A DNA stretch of 34,045 nucleotides from an uncultured Alphaproteobacteria bacterium (GTDB lineage Bacteria; Pseudomonadota; Alphaproteobacteria; UBA7985; CAJQQZ01): assembly GCA_905480575.1 (NCBI GenBank), contig CAJQQZ010000126.1:1-34045 (forward strand). Reading direction: 5' to 3'. Below, piece by piece: positions 16,984 to 24,019 of this stretch. Numbering within the stretch: position 1 is the first letter of the stretch; every line of letters starts with the position of its first letter. The translations under genes and the position numbers were made by a program. Below the pieces are notes generated by a model. That model was not told the origin of the DNA and made no database searches. It was given only the letters and a program-made list of their open reading frames with translations.

Positions 16984-17661
16984 TCAAACAAATTGAGCCT
17001 TAAAGGCCTCCGTTCCTTTTGTCGAGAAACTAACGACCCTGCTGTCCGGTTCGCGTTTGGCCCAACCGAGGTCGTAGAAACGATCTAGCAACGCAGCACC
17101 TAAGCCTCCGGCCAAATGTGAGCGGCGGTTCGACCAATCGAGACAAGCTTTGCAAACTGGTCGTTTGGATTTCGAAAGAACCGCCAAGTCGATGCCGAAA
17201 CCCTCCGCCAATCCCTGCCCCTTTTCCGTGAGTTGTGGCGTATCACCGTCCAACGCCAACCAGCCTTGGTTCATCAGTCCGTCATAGAGGGCAACACCCA
17301 TGTCACCAGCCAAGTGATCGTAGCAAACCCGTGCCTCTCGCATTGCGGGATCCTTGGGTCCAGGCCTGACACGTTGCAACCCATTGCGTGCAGCCAACCC
17401 CATAAGCCCTTCCAACACAGACGCCACTTGATCATCAGCAAGTTGGTAATAACGATGGCGACCCTGCTTATCGACTTTAACCAGGCCACCTTCTTCCAAC
17501 TTGCCGAGATGAGAAGAGGTGGTTGCAGGCGTAACACCGGCTTCCTCCGACAACTCACGCGCTGTCAGTGCATAGCCCGTCATCAGAGCGGTTAACATGT
17601 TGGCGCGCGCTGGATCCCCCACGAGTGCCGCTATTCTTGCGATGTCTGGTCCGTTTTTCAT
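16984..17661 (-). CDS. ArsR-family winged-helix regulator with an extended C-terminal domain
   Basis: A 225-residue regulator, about twice the length of simple ArsR proteins. Residues 1-90 are the winged helix (GDPARANMLTALMTGYALTARELSEEAGV, then TPATTSSHLGKLEEGGLV as recognition helix, then QGRHRYYQL as wing). Residues 100-225 hold two similar segments: RVCYDHLAGDMGVALYDGL (111-129) and CLDWSNRRSHLAGGLGAALL (173-192). Cys113, Cys170 and Cys173 could bind metal or sense redox. It leads an operon with the MFS gene and is divergent from the NIPSNAP/ABM pair. An inverted repeat next to its start suggests autoregulation. Confidence 0.86.
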   Translation of the reverse strand: MKNGPDIARIAALVGDPARANMLTALMTGYALTARELSEEAGVTPATTSSHLGKLEEGGLVKVDKQGRHRYYQLADDQVASVLEGLMGLAARNGLQRVRPGPKDPAMREARVCYDHLAGDMGVALYDGLMNQGWLALDGDTPQLTEKGQGLAEGFGIDLAVLSKSKRPVCKACLDWSNRRSHLAGGLGAALLDRFYDLGWAKREPDSRVVSFSTKGTEAFKAQFV

Positions 17662-17663
17662 AG

Positions 17664-17679
17664 TTCGACCATCATCGAA
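17664..17679. promoter_or_regulatory. Candidate ArsR-type operator
   Basis: TTCGA (17664-17668) and TCGAA (17675-17679) form a perfect inverted repeat with a six-base spacer. It lies two bases upstream of the regulator's start codon, within the 178-base divergent region shared with the NIPSNAP/ABM operon. Position and symmetry suit binding by the regulator, but five-base arms can occur by chance. Confidence 0.35.
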
Positions 17680-17839
17680 ACATGGATCGGAGTCAATAGT
17701 GTACGTTGTTGACGTGACTGCAAAGCAGCCACGCTATTGCGCTCAAGCGCCGCGCAGGCAGCGCTCCCGCTTGGTCGCTCGTTCTCATTCGGCATGGGCC
17801 TCATTCGTCCACGCTAAACTGGTAGAAAGAGAAGAACAA

Positions 17840-18184
17840 ATGTCCCTCACCTGTTTCCTACAATACGATATTGATCCCACCAAGAAGCACCATTTTGAAA
17901 CCTACGCCCGCAATTGGGGGCAGGCGATCCCGCGCTGTGGTGTTGATCTAATCGGCTATTACGCGCCGCATGAGGGTTCAACGACGCTGGCTTACGGGGT
18001 TTACAATGTTGCCTCGTTGGCGGACTATGAAGCCTACCGCGCTCGGCTGGCCGCTGATCCTTTAGGCAAAGAAAACTACGAATTTGCCATGAGTGAAAAG
18101 TTCATCCGCAGCGAAACTCGCACATTTCTGAAACTGGCCTCTGGGCCTCACGGAACATTCAATGGAGAACTGATTAAGCCATGA
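17840..18184 (+). CDS. NIPSNAP family protein
   Basis: A 114-residue small alpha/beta protein of the NIPSNAP dimeric-barrel family. It begins MSLTCFLQYDIDPTKKHHFETYARNWGQAIPRCG and continues DLIGYYAPHEGSTTLAYGVYNVASLADYEAYRARLAADP, typical for the family. Its role is unknown; relatives often sit beside oxidoreductases or monooxygenase-like proteins. I use the ATG at 17840, since the long frame upstream (from 17597) runs through the divergent promoter and the regulator's antisense. The last four bases overlap the next start (ATGA), so translation is coupled. Confidence 0.8.
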   Translation: MSLTCFLQYDIDPTKKHHFETYARNWGQAIPRCGVDLIGYYAPHEGSTTLAYGVYNVASLADYEAYRARLAADPLGKENYEFAMSEKFIRSETRTFLKLASGPHGTFNGELIKP

Positions 18185-18525
18185 TTGCTGTCATCTTCGA
18201 AGTCATACCCAAATCCGAACACAAAGATGCCTATCTGAAAGTAGCAGCTGGATTAAAGCCCCATTTGGAGAAAATGGACGGCTTCATTTCGGTTGAACGT
18301 TTTCAATCAATCACCGATCCAGAGAAGTTGCTCTCCCTGTCGTTCTGGCGCGACGAAGAAGCCGTCAAGGCTTGGCGTAATCTCGAAGTCCACCGTGGAG
18401 CGCAAGAGAAAGGTCGCGGTATCATGTTCGCCGATTACCGTCTGCGTGTTGCGTCTGTCTTGAGAGACTACGGCATGAATGAACGGGCCGAAGCCCCGAA
18501 TGATTCAAAAGGCGTGCATGGCTGA
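18181..18525 (+). CDS. Antibiotic biosynthesis monooxygenase (ABM) domain protein
   Basis: A 114-residue ABM-fold protein (YgiN-like dimeric alpha/beta barrel): MIAVIFEVIPKSEHKDAYLKVAAGLKPHLEKMDGFISVERFQS followed by LLSLSFWRDEEAVKAWRNLEVHRGAQEKGR. The FWRDEEAVKAWR segment with a following histidine is diagnostic of the family. Such proteins oxidise quinol-like compounds or bind heme, or have no assigned activity. It overlaps the NIPSNAP gene by four bases, so the two probably act together. Confidence 0.84.
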   Translation: MIAVIFEVIPKSEHKDAYLKVAAGLKPHLEKMDGFISVERFQSITDPEKLLSLSFWRDEEAVKAWRNLEVHRGAQEKGRGIMFADYRLRVASVLRDYGMNERAEAPNDSKGVHG

Positions 18526-18564
18526 GCGGTAACTCCTCCCGCTACTTTCCCGTCTCCTCCTTAA

Positions 18565-18604
18565 CGTCATCCTGGAGTCCGCTAAGAGGATATCCAGGAC
18601 GACG
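18565..18604. repeat. Short copy of the palindromic intergenic element, between convergent genes
   Basis: CGTCATCCTGGA (18565-18576) pairs with TCCAGGACGACG (18593-18604) with one mismatch around a 16-base loop. An outer TTAACG (18561-18566) faces CGTTAA (18621-18626). It shares the CGTCATCC end and the GGATATCC core with the element at 1232. It lies between the convergent ABM and AzlD genes and could act as a bidirectional terminator. Confidence 0.7.
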
Positions 18605-18633
18605 TGCGGTAGGAAGGTAACGTTAACCAAGTG

Positions 18634-18939
18634 CTAACCCAAAACAGCCCGTGCAATCACGGCCGTCAGCACACCTGCCGTTAACGCCAACAAGATCTTC
18701 TTGGTCGTAAACATCACGATCAATGCAGCGGCGGTGGCGAGTTTGACGCCTATGTCGCCTTTGTAGAAAGCGGGCACGACGAAAGCCACAAACACAGAAC
18801 CGGTCATCGCATCCAAGGCGCGCTCCATGCGTTTGGTCAAGGGGAAGAAGTCCATAACGATCAGGCCGGAGAGTCTGGTGGCATAAGTTATTAACGCTAT
18901 CCCAAGCAGCCCGAAGTAGACCGTCGATAGTTCAATCAT
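18634..18939 (-). CDS. azlD: AzlD-family branched-chain amino acid export subunit
   Basis: About 101 residues with four hydrophobic segments and the AzlD signature TYATRLSGLIVMDFFPLTKRMERALDAMTGSVFVAFVVPAF. It partners with AzlC, encoded just upstream, to export branched-chain amino acids or related compounds. An ATG at 18939 and a GTG three bases earlier are both possible; the ATG lies at the better distance from AGGAG. The start overlaps the last codons of azlC, so the two are translationally coupled. Confidence 0.87.
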   Translation of the reverse strand: MIELSTVYFGLLGIALITYATRLSGLIVMDFFPLTKRMERALDAMTGSVFVAFVVPAFYKGDIGVKLATAAALIVMFTTKKILLALTAGVLTAVIARAVLG

Positions 18940-19645
18940 CACCGCTCTCCTCTTTATAGGTCACATAACCGATCACGCCGCCCGCGACGCCACCCGCCAT
19001 AATGTGCCAGCCCGACGGCAAGAAGAAGTAACCCAGCATGGCCACCACACCCGCCGCGACCCAAGGCAACAGACTTCGCTGCTTGCCTTTCCAGAGCGAG
19101 ATCAAGAAGCAGGCGAAGAAGGTCACGATGAAAGTATCGATGCCTAGCGCCTTGGGGTCCCGAATCAACTGCCCAAACTCAACACCTAAATAAGTGCCGA
19201 CAAACCATGGCACCCAAAGCAGGAAACCACCGCCTAAAAATATGCCAAAGTCGCGATTACCTTTCTCATACTCTTGTAACGAAAAAGCCCAGTTGGGGTC
19301 GCTCATGAACGCAGCCGAGATAAACCGCCAATAAAAAGGATAGTCTTTTACCCAGGGATAGAGCGCGGCACCCATCAACAGGTGACGCGCGGAGATCGCA
19401 AACACTGCCATGAACATAGCGACCATGTTGATCGGATGGGTCCAGAAATCCATCGCCACGAATTGGGACGTTCCGGCAAAGGTTACGAAAGACAACATCA
19501 CTGCCTGGAAAGAGGTGATGCCCTTTTCCGCCGCTATAGCCCCGAAAGCGACACCAAATACCAGCGAAAAAACAGCTATTGGGCCACAGAGTTTGGCCCC
19601 ATAGACGGCTCCTTTCCAGGTCAAGGTGGGTTTGTTGTTTTCCAA
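18932..19645 (-). CDS. azlC: AzlC-family amino acid export permease
   Basis: A 237-residue permease with the AzlC pattern: GPIAVFSLVFGVAFGAIAAEKGITSFQAVMLSFVTFAGTSQFVAMDFW, then ISARHLLMGAALYPWVKDYPFYWRFISAAFMSDPNWAFSL. About six or seven membrane segments are present, and the length is typical. The start appears to be a TTG at 19645, with AAGGA upstream; no in-frame ATG is close by. It forms a two-gene operon with azlD and is divergent from the DUF3291 gene over 114 bases. Confidence 0.88.
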   Translation of the reverse strand: MENNKPTLTWKGAVYGAKLCGPIAVFSLVFGVAFGAIAAEKGITSFQAVMLSFVTFAGTSQFVAMDFWTHPINMVAMFMAVFAISARHLLMGAALYPWVKDYPFYWRFISAAFMSDPNWAFSLQEYEKGNRDFGIFLGGGFLLWVPWFVGTYLGVEFGQLIRDPKALGIDTFIVTFFACFLISLWKGKQRSLLPWVAAGVVAMLGYFFLPSGWHIMAGGVAGGVIGYVTYKEESGDD

Positions 19646-19759
19646 CTGAGAAATCCTTGCGAACTCTTAATTACTCATAATTACCAGGTGCAATTAACCG
19701 AGGCCTTTTGCCGATAAACAAAGCATCGTACAAGAACTAAAATTTTTCATGGAAAAGCA

Positions 19760-20203
19760 ATGGCCGACTATCATCTAGCGCAATTTAATGTCGCCAAGAC
19801 CAAATACGATGTCGACGATCCCAGGATCGCTGATTTCATAGAAAAGCTTGATGAGATCAACAATCTTGCTGATCAGACACCTGGTTTCGTTTGGCGTTGG
19901 ATAGGCGACCGCGATGGCGGGAAAGAGGCAATCGAAGACCAACCCCGATTACAGATCAACATCTCTGTGTGGGAGAGCTTGAAAGCACTTCACAGCTTCG
20001 TCTTCCGATCAGACCATACTCAGGTGATGGTGCGCAAAGAAGAGTGGTTTGAAACGCCGGACAAACCCATCTTTTGCCTTTGGTGGGTTGAGGCTGGCCA
20101 TCGCCCGACGGTCACAGAGGCATTTGATCGGCTAGAGTGTTTACACAAGCATTGCCCGACCGAAGCTGCCTTCATTTGGTCCAAAAGGTTTCCGCCAGCA
20201 TAG
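19760..20203 (+). CDS. DUF3291 domain protein
   Basis: A 147-residue cytosolic protein matching DUF3291: YHLAQFNVAKTKYDVDDPRIADFIEKLDEINNLADQTPGFVWRW at the start, INISVWESLKALHSFVFRSDH in the middle and CLWWVEAGHRPTVTEAFDRLECLHKHCPTEAAFIWSKRFPPA at the end. The fold is of the dimeric alpha/beta barrel type and the function is not known. GGAAAA precedes the ATG. Confidence 0.85.
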   Translation: MADYHLAQFNVAKTKYDVDDPRIADFIEKLDEINNLADQTPGFVWRWIGDRDGGKEAIEDQPRLQINISVWESLKALHSFVFRSDHTQVMVRKEEWFETPDKPIFCLWWVEAGHRPTVTEAFDRLECLHKHCPTEAAFIWSKRFPPA

Positions 20204-20315
20204 CTGCCGACCGTAGTTCCCTTGCAAACGGGGCAATGGGGAAATCGCAATATGTCCTTGTTCATCGAATTGACCTTCCTTTTTATTGTTTTTATTTCGT
20301 TGAGGGCCAAGCCCA

Positions 20316-20765
20316 TTAATCGATAAATACCTCGAAATCGACAATGCCTTGGATCTTGTTGCGCTTCGAGTTGTTGGGCGCCCCACGAGGGTCTGCACGG
20401 TAGCCAAACTCAAAATTGTTCAGCAGTCCCACACCAGTACCATCCGATAACTCTATCTTGCCCCCTCCAGGTTTCATAGGAACACCGTTTATGGTCACAT
20501 GGAATGGGACTGCTTGGCTGGTCTCAAGCCCAAGAGACTTAAAACCAGCAACTGTTTCGGCTGCTGTTGCGGCTAGAACCTTAAAGCCCTGACCGGATGT
20601 ACAGCCAAATCCCAAACTCCCCTCTTTATCGGCAGTCACGTCATTGGTCATGCGGCAAGAGGGCTTGATAGTAAGGGACGTCATGATTCTGCCGTCAGCT
20701 TGCGCCGACAGAGTCATCATAATCGTCGAATAAAAGACCATCAAAGCTAAAAGTAGCCTATGCAT
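20316..20765 (-). CDS. Secreted hypothetical protein
   Basis: A 149-residue protein with a signal peptide (about residues 1-23, ending SAQADG). The mature part is predicted to be beta-rich and has two cysteines, in KPSCRMTN and FGCTSGQG, that could form one disulfide. Its spacing of IKPSC, then LGFGCTSG, then a valine/phenylalanine-ending strand loosely recalls spore coat U/CsuA-type pilins, but I am not confident. GAAGG lies upstream of the ATG. It converges on the DUF3291 gene; the 112 bases between them hold no convincing gene. Confidence 0.6.
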   Translation of the reverse strand: MHRLLLALMVFYSTIMMTLSAQADGRIMTSLTIKPSCRMTNDVTADKEGSLGFGCTSGQGFKVLAATAAETVAGFKSLGLETSQAVPFHVTINGVPMKPGGGKIELSDGTGVGLLNNFEFGYRADPRGAPNNSKRNKIQGIVDFEVFID

Positions 20766-21206
20766 CTCTACGCCTTCACCCTGGGGAAGCTGGAGTGATT
20801 TAACGCTTTTTTTTGCTTTCCCCGTGGTCGGACACTCGCAAGGTCTGTGCCAAAGGGACCCTTAAGAAAATTCTAATTAAGGCATTTAGATTCGACTCGA
20901 ACAGTCTGGAGTCGAACTATCGATATGGTGACCCTGTCGCACAGCATTCCGGTCACCCATCCTTTCAGTGGTATGTCGCTCCAGTCTTACCTACCAAATA
21001 TCGCGCGCAGCTACTCCTTTTTGTCCAAAATTGTTAACGAGTTTGGAGCATGATTCCGAGGATGAGAAGTTGCTAAAATCAGTAATAAGATGAAACACCT
21101 TGCCGCAAAGGAGCTGATTCAATTCAGAATCCGGCATTTTTTCGCAAACCTAGGATTCAATTCAATGAAACAAGCCTGCCAACTGCCGCTCAGCAAGTTA
21201 GCGCCT
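20766..21206. other. Gene-poor stretch upstream of the decayed metal locus
   Basis: No gene with recognisable family features was found here. The notable structure is a perfect inverted repeat, TTCGACTC (20891-20898) with GAGTCGAA (20909-20916), ten bases apart. Short open frames at 20813-21037 and 21090-21278 have no recognisable domains or good ribosome-binding sites. Another frame ends at a TGA in the GGAGCATGA at about 21045-21053, with a plausible but unassigned tail (residues SIPVTHPFSGMSLQ). Confidence 0.4.
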
Positions 21207-21236
21207 GACCCTACAGTAACAGGAGGGTCTATTTTG
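21205..21236 (+). promoter_or_regulatory. MerR-type promoter and operator
   Basis: CTGACC (21205-21210, -35) and TATTTT (21230-21235, -10) are separated by 19 bases, the long spacing typical of MerR-activated promoters. Between and across them is the dyad GACCCT (21207-21212) / AGGGTC (21224-21229). It resembles promoters of heavy-metal MerR regulators such as CueR. It stands about 40 bases upstream of the DUF4396 remnant and points toward the cytochrome operon. Confidence 0.7.
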
Positions 21237-21274
21237 CTCGCATATCCTAATTTGCATTCCAGAAAGCAGCTCCC

Positions 21275-21445
21275 ATGACAACGTCAGGCGCTACCTGCCA
21301 CAAACAAAATGACACCAGCCTCCTAACCACTGCATAAGCCACCGTTCACTGCCTTACGGGTTGTGTCATCGGTGAAGTCTCAGGCTTGATCATCGGGGTG
21401 TCCCTTGGCTGGACGCCGATGGCAACTATGGCTTTGGCCGGTGAA
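21275..21445 (+). pseudogene. DUF4396 membrane protein, interrupted and truncated
   Basis: From the ATG at 21275 the frame reads MTTSGATCHKQNDTSLLTTA, then a TAA stop (21335-21337), then in the same frame ATVHCLTGCVIGEVSGLIIG and onward to WTPMATMALAG. The HCLTGC-IGE segment is diagnostic of DUF4396 proteins, small membrane proteins often found near copper genes. Only about the first third of the family remains. After about 21445 the sequence switches to MerR-like sequence, so an internal deletion fused the two genes. Confidence 0.68.
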
Positions 21446-21626
21446 CTATACCCTGCTGAAAAAGCAGATTAAAAACCATTGCCCGAGGCCATATTGAGCA
21501 GATTAACCGCAAAATCGAAGAACTTGAAGGCTTGAGATCCACACTCACAGATCTGATTGAAAACTGCCAGGTGACAATCGTCCCGACTGCCCTATTTTGA
21601 ATAAATCGGCAGGAGAGGAAAAATGA
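21445..21626 (+). pseudogene. C-terminal remnant of a CueR-like MerR regulator
   Basis: The effector-binding half of a heavy-metal MerR protein can be read as ELYPAEKAD, a one-base shift near 21470, then KTIARGHIEQINRKIEEL through LTDLIENC. A second one-base deletion at about 21568-21570 throws the frame; correcting it gives GDNRPDCPIL. The resulting C-x7-C arrangement matches Cu(I)-responsive CueR. The DNA-binding half is missing, so the gene is dead. In the corrected frame its TGA (21624-21626) overlaps the cytochrome ATG as ATGA, showing it was once coupled to that operon. Confidence 0.75.
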
Positions 21627-22099
21627 AAATCGCCCCCCACAAGATCAGAACGTGTTTTTTGGCATTGGTCATGATGACCACCCTAGGGCTTGCGCAACAA
21701 GAAAGTCTGGCGGGTGAGCGCACAGTTTTCTTCAAGTATCAAGACGCTGCCATCGTTGAACAAGGCAAAGAAGTCTACAAGCAAAACTGTGCATCCTGCC
21801 ACGGCACAGACCTGGAAGGGGATCCCCAATGGCAAGTCAGAAGAGAGAATGGAAAGTTACGTGCGCCGCCCCATGATGTGTCGGGCCATACATGGCATCA
21901 CCCCGAACAAACTCTCTTCTTTTTGGTCAAGCACGGGATCGTTAAGCTTTTGAATAATAAGCCTTATCCCAATGACATGCCTATTTTTGGAGAAAAGATT
22001 TCCGACGACGAGATCTTGGCTGTATTATCCTACATCAAGAGTACTTGGCCCGAGCACTTACAGAAAACTCATGATCAACTGAGTGCCCATACACATTAA
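21623..22099 (+). CDS. Periplasmic monoheme c-type cytochrome
   Basis: A 158-residue secreted cytochrome. A signal peptide covers about residues 1-30. The single heme motif CASCH lies in VYKQNCASCHGTDLEGDPQW, with a likely axial methionine in NDMPIFGEKISDDEILAVLSYIKSTWP, the standard class I cytochrome ending. A histidine-rich tail (THDQLSAHTH) closes the protein. The APPHDVSGHTWHHPEQTLF segment is typical of a small cytochrome group often seen beside copper-response genes. AGGAGAGGAAAA precedes the ATG. It is the first gene of a five-gene operon. Confidence 0.88.
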   Translation: MKIAPHKIRTCFLALVMMTTLGLAQQESLAGERTVFFKYQDAAIVEQGKEVYKQNCASCHGTDLEGDPQWQVRRENGKLRAPPHDVSGHTWHHPEQTLFFLVKHGIVKLLNNKPYPNDMPIFGEKISDDEILAVLSYIKSTWPEHLQKTHDQLSAHTH

Positions 22100-22115
22100 A
22101 CAGGAATGCTTCGCG

Positions 22116-22652
22116 ATGAACAAAACATTGAAACTTGGTGCCGCTCTGGGTGTTGCCTTGGGCTTGGCCGCCGTCTCTACCTCCATCTCGGCTCACGATG
22201 GTGCCACAGGTGTTGTTAAAGAGCGCATGGGTTCGATGGCAAATCTGGGCAGTGCCATGAAGGGCATCAAAGCTAATCTGCAAGCCAGCACGAAGGAGCA
22301 AAACGAAGGCCTCCTGCTCGCGGCCACAATGATCATGGAACATAGTGGTGGAAACTTGAACAAGCTCTTCCCTAAAGGTAGTACTGATGCGCCGAGCAGA
22401 GCCTTACCATCGATTTGGGAAAACAAAGCTCAATTCGATGCGATCTCTAACCGTCTTAATGACGCAAGTCTCGCCCTGGCATTGAACGCGTCCAAAGCCC
22501 TTGGCAAAGATGCCAGCGGCCTCAGAGAAGGATTGATTGGGGAGAGAGGCGAGATTATTTCCAGCCTGTCAGACCAAGCCGTTCCGGTAATCTTCAAGAC
22601 TATCGCTGGAACTTGCGGTGCCTGTCACCAAACTTACCGAGCGCCGAAATAA
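22116..22652 (+). CDS. Cytochrome c' (class II cytochrome c)
   Basis: A 178-residue protein with a signal peptide ending ISAHDG and the heme motif CGACH at the extreme C-terminus (GTCGACHQTYRAPK), the hallmark of the class II four-helix-bundle cytochromes c'. The helices contain VKERMGSMANLGSAMKGIK and FDAISNRLNDAS, as in the family. Such proteins bind NO or CO or protect against nitrosative stress; which applies here is unknown. I prefer the ATG at 22116 over the upstream frame start because the signal peptide begins there. It lies 16 bases after the first cytochrome gene. Confidence 0.88.
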   Translation: MNKTLKLGAALGVALGLAAVSTSISAHDGATGVVKERMGSMANLGSAMKGIKANLQASTKEQNEGLLLAATMIMEHSGGNLNKLFPKGSTDAPSRALPSIWENKAQFDAISNRLNDASLALALNASKALGKDASGLREGLIGERGEIISSLSDQAVPVIFKTIAGTCGACHQTYRAPK

Positions 22653-22655
22653 ACC

Positions 22656-23555
22656 ATGATCAGACTCACAAAGTGGCGCGCAATTTGGCTCGTCGTTATC
22701 CTAACAATCGTTGCAAACGTTGCGCTCTATTTGTTTACCTCTCCAGTGTCGGTCTCACGAGACTTTAGCCAACTGAAAGGTGATGCCGATCATGGGAACT
22801 ATCTGTTAAGACTGGGGGGCTGTGTAGCCTGTCACACAGATGTCGCTAAACAAGGAGCCTTTCTGGCTGGTGGTGCGCCGATCAAAACGCCTTTCGGTTC
22901 CTTCTACGCCCCTAACATTTCCAGCGATCAAACCCACGGTTTGGGGTCTTGGACCCTAGAACAGTTCGTCAGTGCCATGAGCGATGGCAGATCACCGTCG
23001 AAAGAGGCTTACTACCCGGTCTTTCCTTATGCCTTCTACCGTTCAATGACGGATCAGGATCTCTTGGATCTGTGGACCGCGTTGCAAGCAGTCCCGCCTA
23101 GCCAAGAGCCGAACAAACCGCACGAAATCGCTTTCCCCTTCTACATTCGCACGGCGATGAAACCATGGCAAAAGCTGTTTTTGAAGACCGAAGCTTTCAA
23201 GGCCTCATCTGACAAATCAGATGAATGGAATAGAGGAGACTATATCGTTAACGGCCCAGGGCATTGTGGTGCCTGTCACACGCCGCGTAACCTGATGGGC
23301 GCACGAAAGACTGACTTATCCTTATCCGGTTCTAACAGTGGCCCCGGTGGCAGCGCAATTCCATCCATCACACTCGGTGCTTTGGAAAAACAAGGTTGGA
23401 CACACTATGATCTCATCTTCAGTTTTCAAATAGGATTGAAACCTGATGGCGACGTTATGGGTGGTACGATGGCCGAAGTGGTCAATGAAAGCCTGCAACA
23501 CCTGAGTGAAGCAGACCAAGCCGCCATCGCCACCTACCTGTTAAGGGAAAACTGA
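22656..23555 (+). CDS. Membrane-anchored diheme c-type cytochrome
   Basis: A 299-residue diheme cytochrome with an uncleaved-looking N-terminal helix (residues 8-28) and two heme motifs: CVACH in LLRLGGCVACHTDVAKQG and CGACH in VNGPGHCGACHTPRNLMGA. The sequence resembles the cytochrome subunits of membrane-bound alcohol, aldehyde or gluconate dehydrogenases, which have such paired domains (AGGAPIKTPFGSFYAPNIS is typical). No dehydrogenase subunit is nearby, so it may pass electrons from another donor. It begins three bases after the cytochrome c' stop. Confidence 0.88.
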   Translation: MIRLTKWRAIWLVVILTIVANVALYLFTSPVSVSRDFSQLKGDADHGNYLLRLGGCVACHTDVAKQGAFLAGGAPIKTPFGSFYAPNISSDQTHGLGSWTLEQFVSAMSDGRSPSKEAYYPVFPYAFYRSMTDQDLLDLWTALQAVPPSQEPNKPHEIAFPFYIRTAMKPWQKLFLKTEAFKASSDKSDEWNRGDYIVNGPGHCGACHTPRNLMGARKTDLSLSGSNSGPGGSAIPSITLGALEKQGWTHYDLIFSFQIGLKPDGDVMGGTMAEVVNESLQHLSEADQAAIATYLLREN

Positions 23556-24010
23556 TGTCTGTTAGGAAGCACTTCCCAGACTTGCCACCGATTTGGACAG
23601 CTGGCTTTGCCGTCGCCCTCTACCTGGTCGCGCAATTTGTACCGGTGGTAGAGTTCGGTTTTCCTGGTTTGAATTTGCTTGCCTACGCTGTCTCTGCAGC
23701 AGGTTTGGCCCTCATCCTTTGGTCGGCCTTGTGGTTCCGTCGAAAGAAGACCACCATTGAGCCTTTCAATCGTCCCAGCAGTTTGATAGTCGAGGGTCCC
23801 TACCGCATTAACCGTAACCCGATCTATCTCGGAATGTTCATCATTTTGCTCGGGATCGCACTTTGGTTGGGCGCTGCATCTGCGGTGGCTCTTTGCCTCC
23901 TCTTCCCTGTCATCATCACAAGGCGCTTCATTGCGAACGAAGAAAAAGATCTAAGGGAGATCTTCGGTGCTGAAGCCGAAGACTACTTTTCCAAAACGAG
24001 GCGTTGGTAG
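23555..24010 (+). CDS. Isoprenylcysteine carboxyl methyltransferase-like membrane protein
   Basis: A 151-residue membrane protein of the ICMT/PEMT family. After about three hydrophobic segments it has the characteristic C-terminal cofactor region: LIVEGPYRINRNPIYLGMFIILLGIAL (about residues 83-108), then RRFIANEEKDLREIFGAEAEDYFSKTRRW. The RNPIYLG and E-E-x-L elements bind SAM in the family. The real bacterial substrate is unknown; such genes are common in metal and lipid clusters. Start and upstream stop overlap (TGATG). Confidence 0.85.
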   Translation: MSVRKHFPDLPPIWTAGFAVALYLVAQFVPVVEFGFPGLNLLAYAVSAAGLALILWSALWFRRKKTTIEPFNRPSSLIVEGPYRINRNPIYLGMFIILLGIALWLGAASAVALCLLFPVIITRRFIANEEKDLREIFGAEAEDYFSKTRRW

Positions 24011-24019
24011 GAATAAAAC

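Noticed and set aside
17597-17839. N-terminal extension of the NIPSNAP frame
   Set aside because: It runs antisense through the start of the ArsR gene and the divergent promoter region; family similarity begins at the ATG at 17840.
20020-20316. Minus-strand frame with a CPVCKG zinc-ribbon-like start and a good SD
   Set aside because: Most of it is antisense to the DUF3291 gene, which has clear family features. The zinc-ribbon resemblance covers only a few residues.
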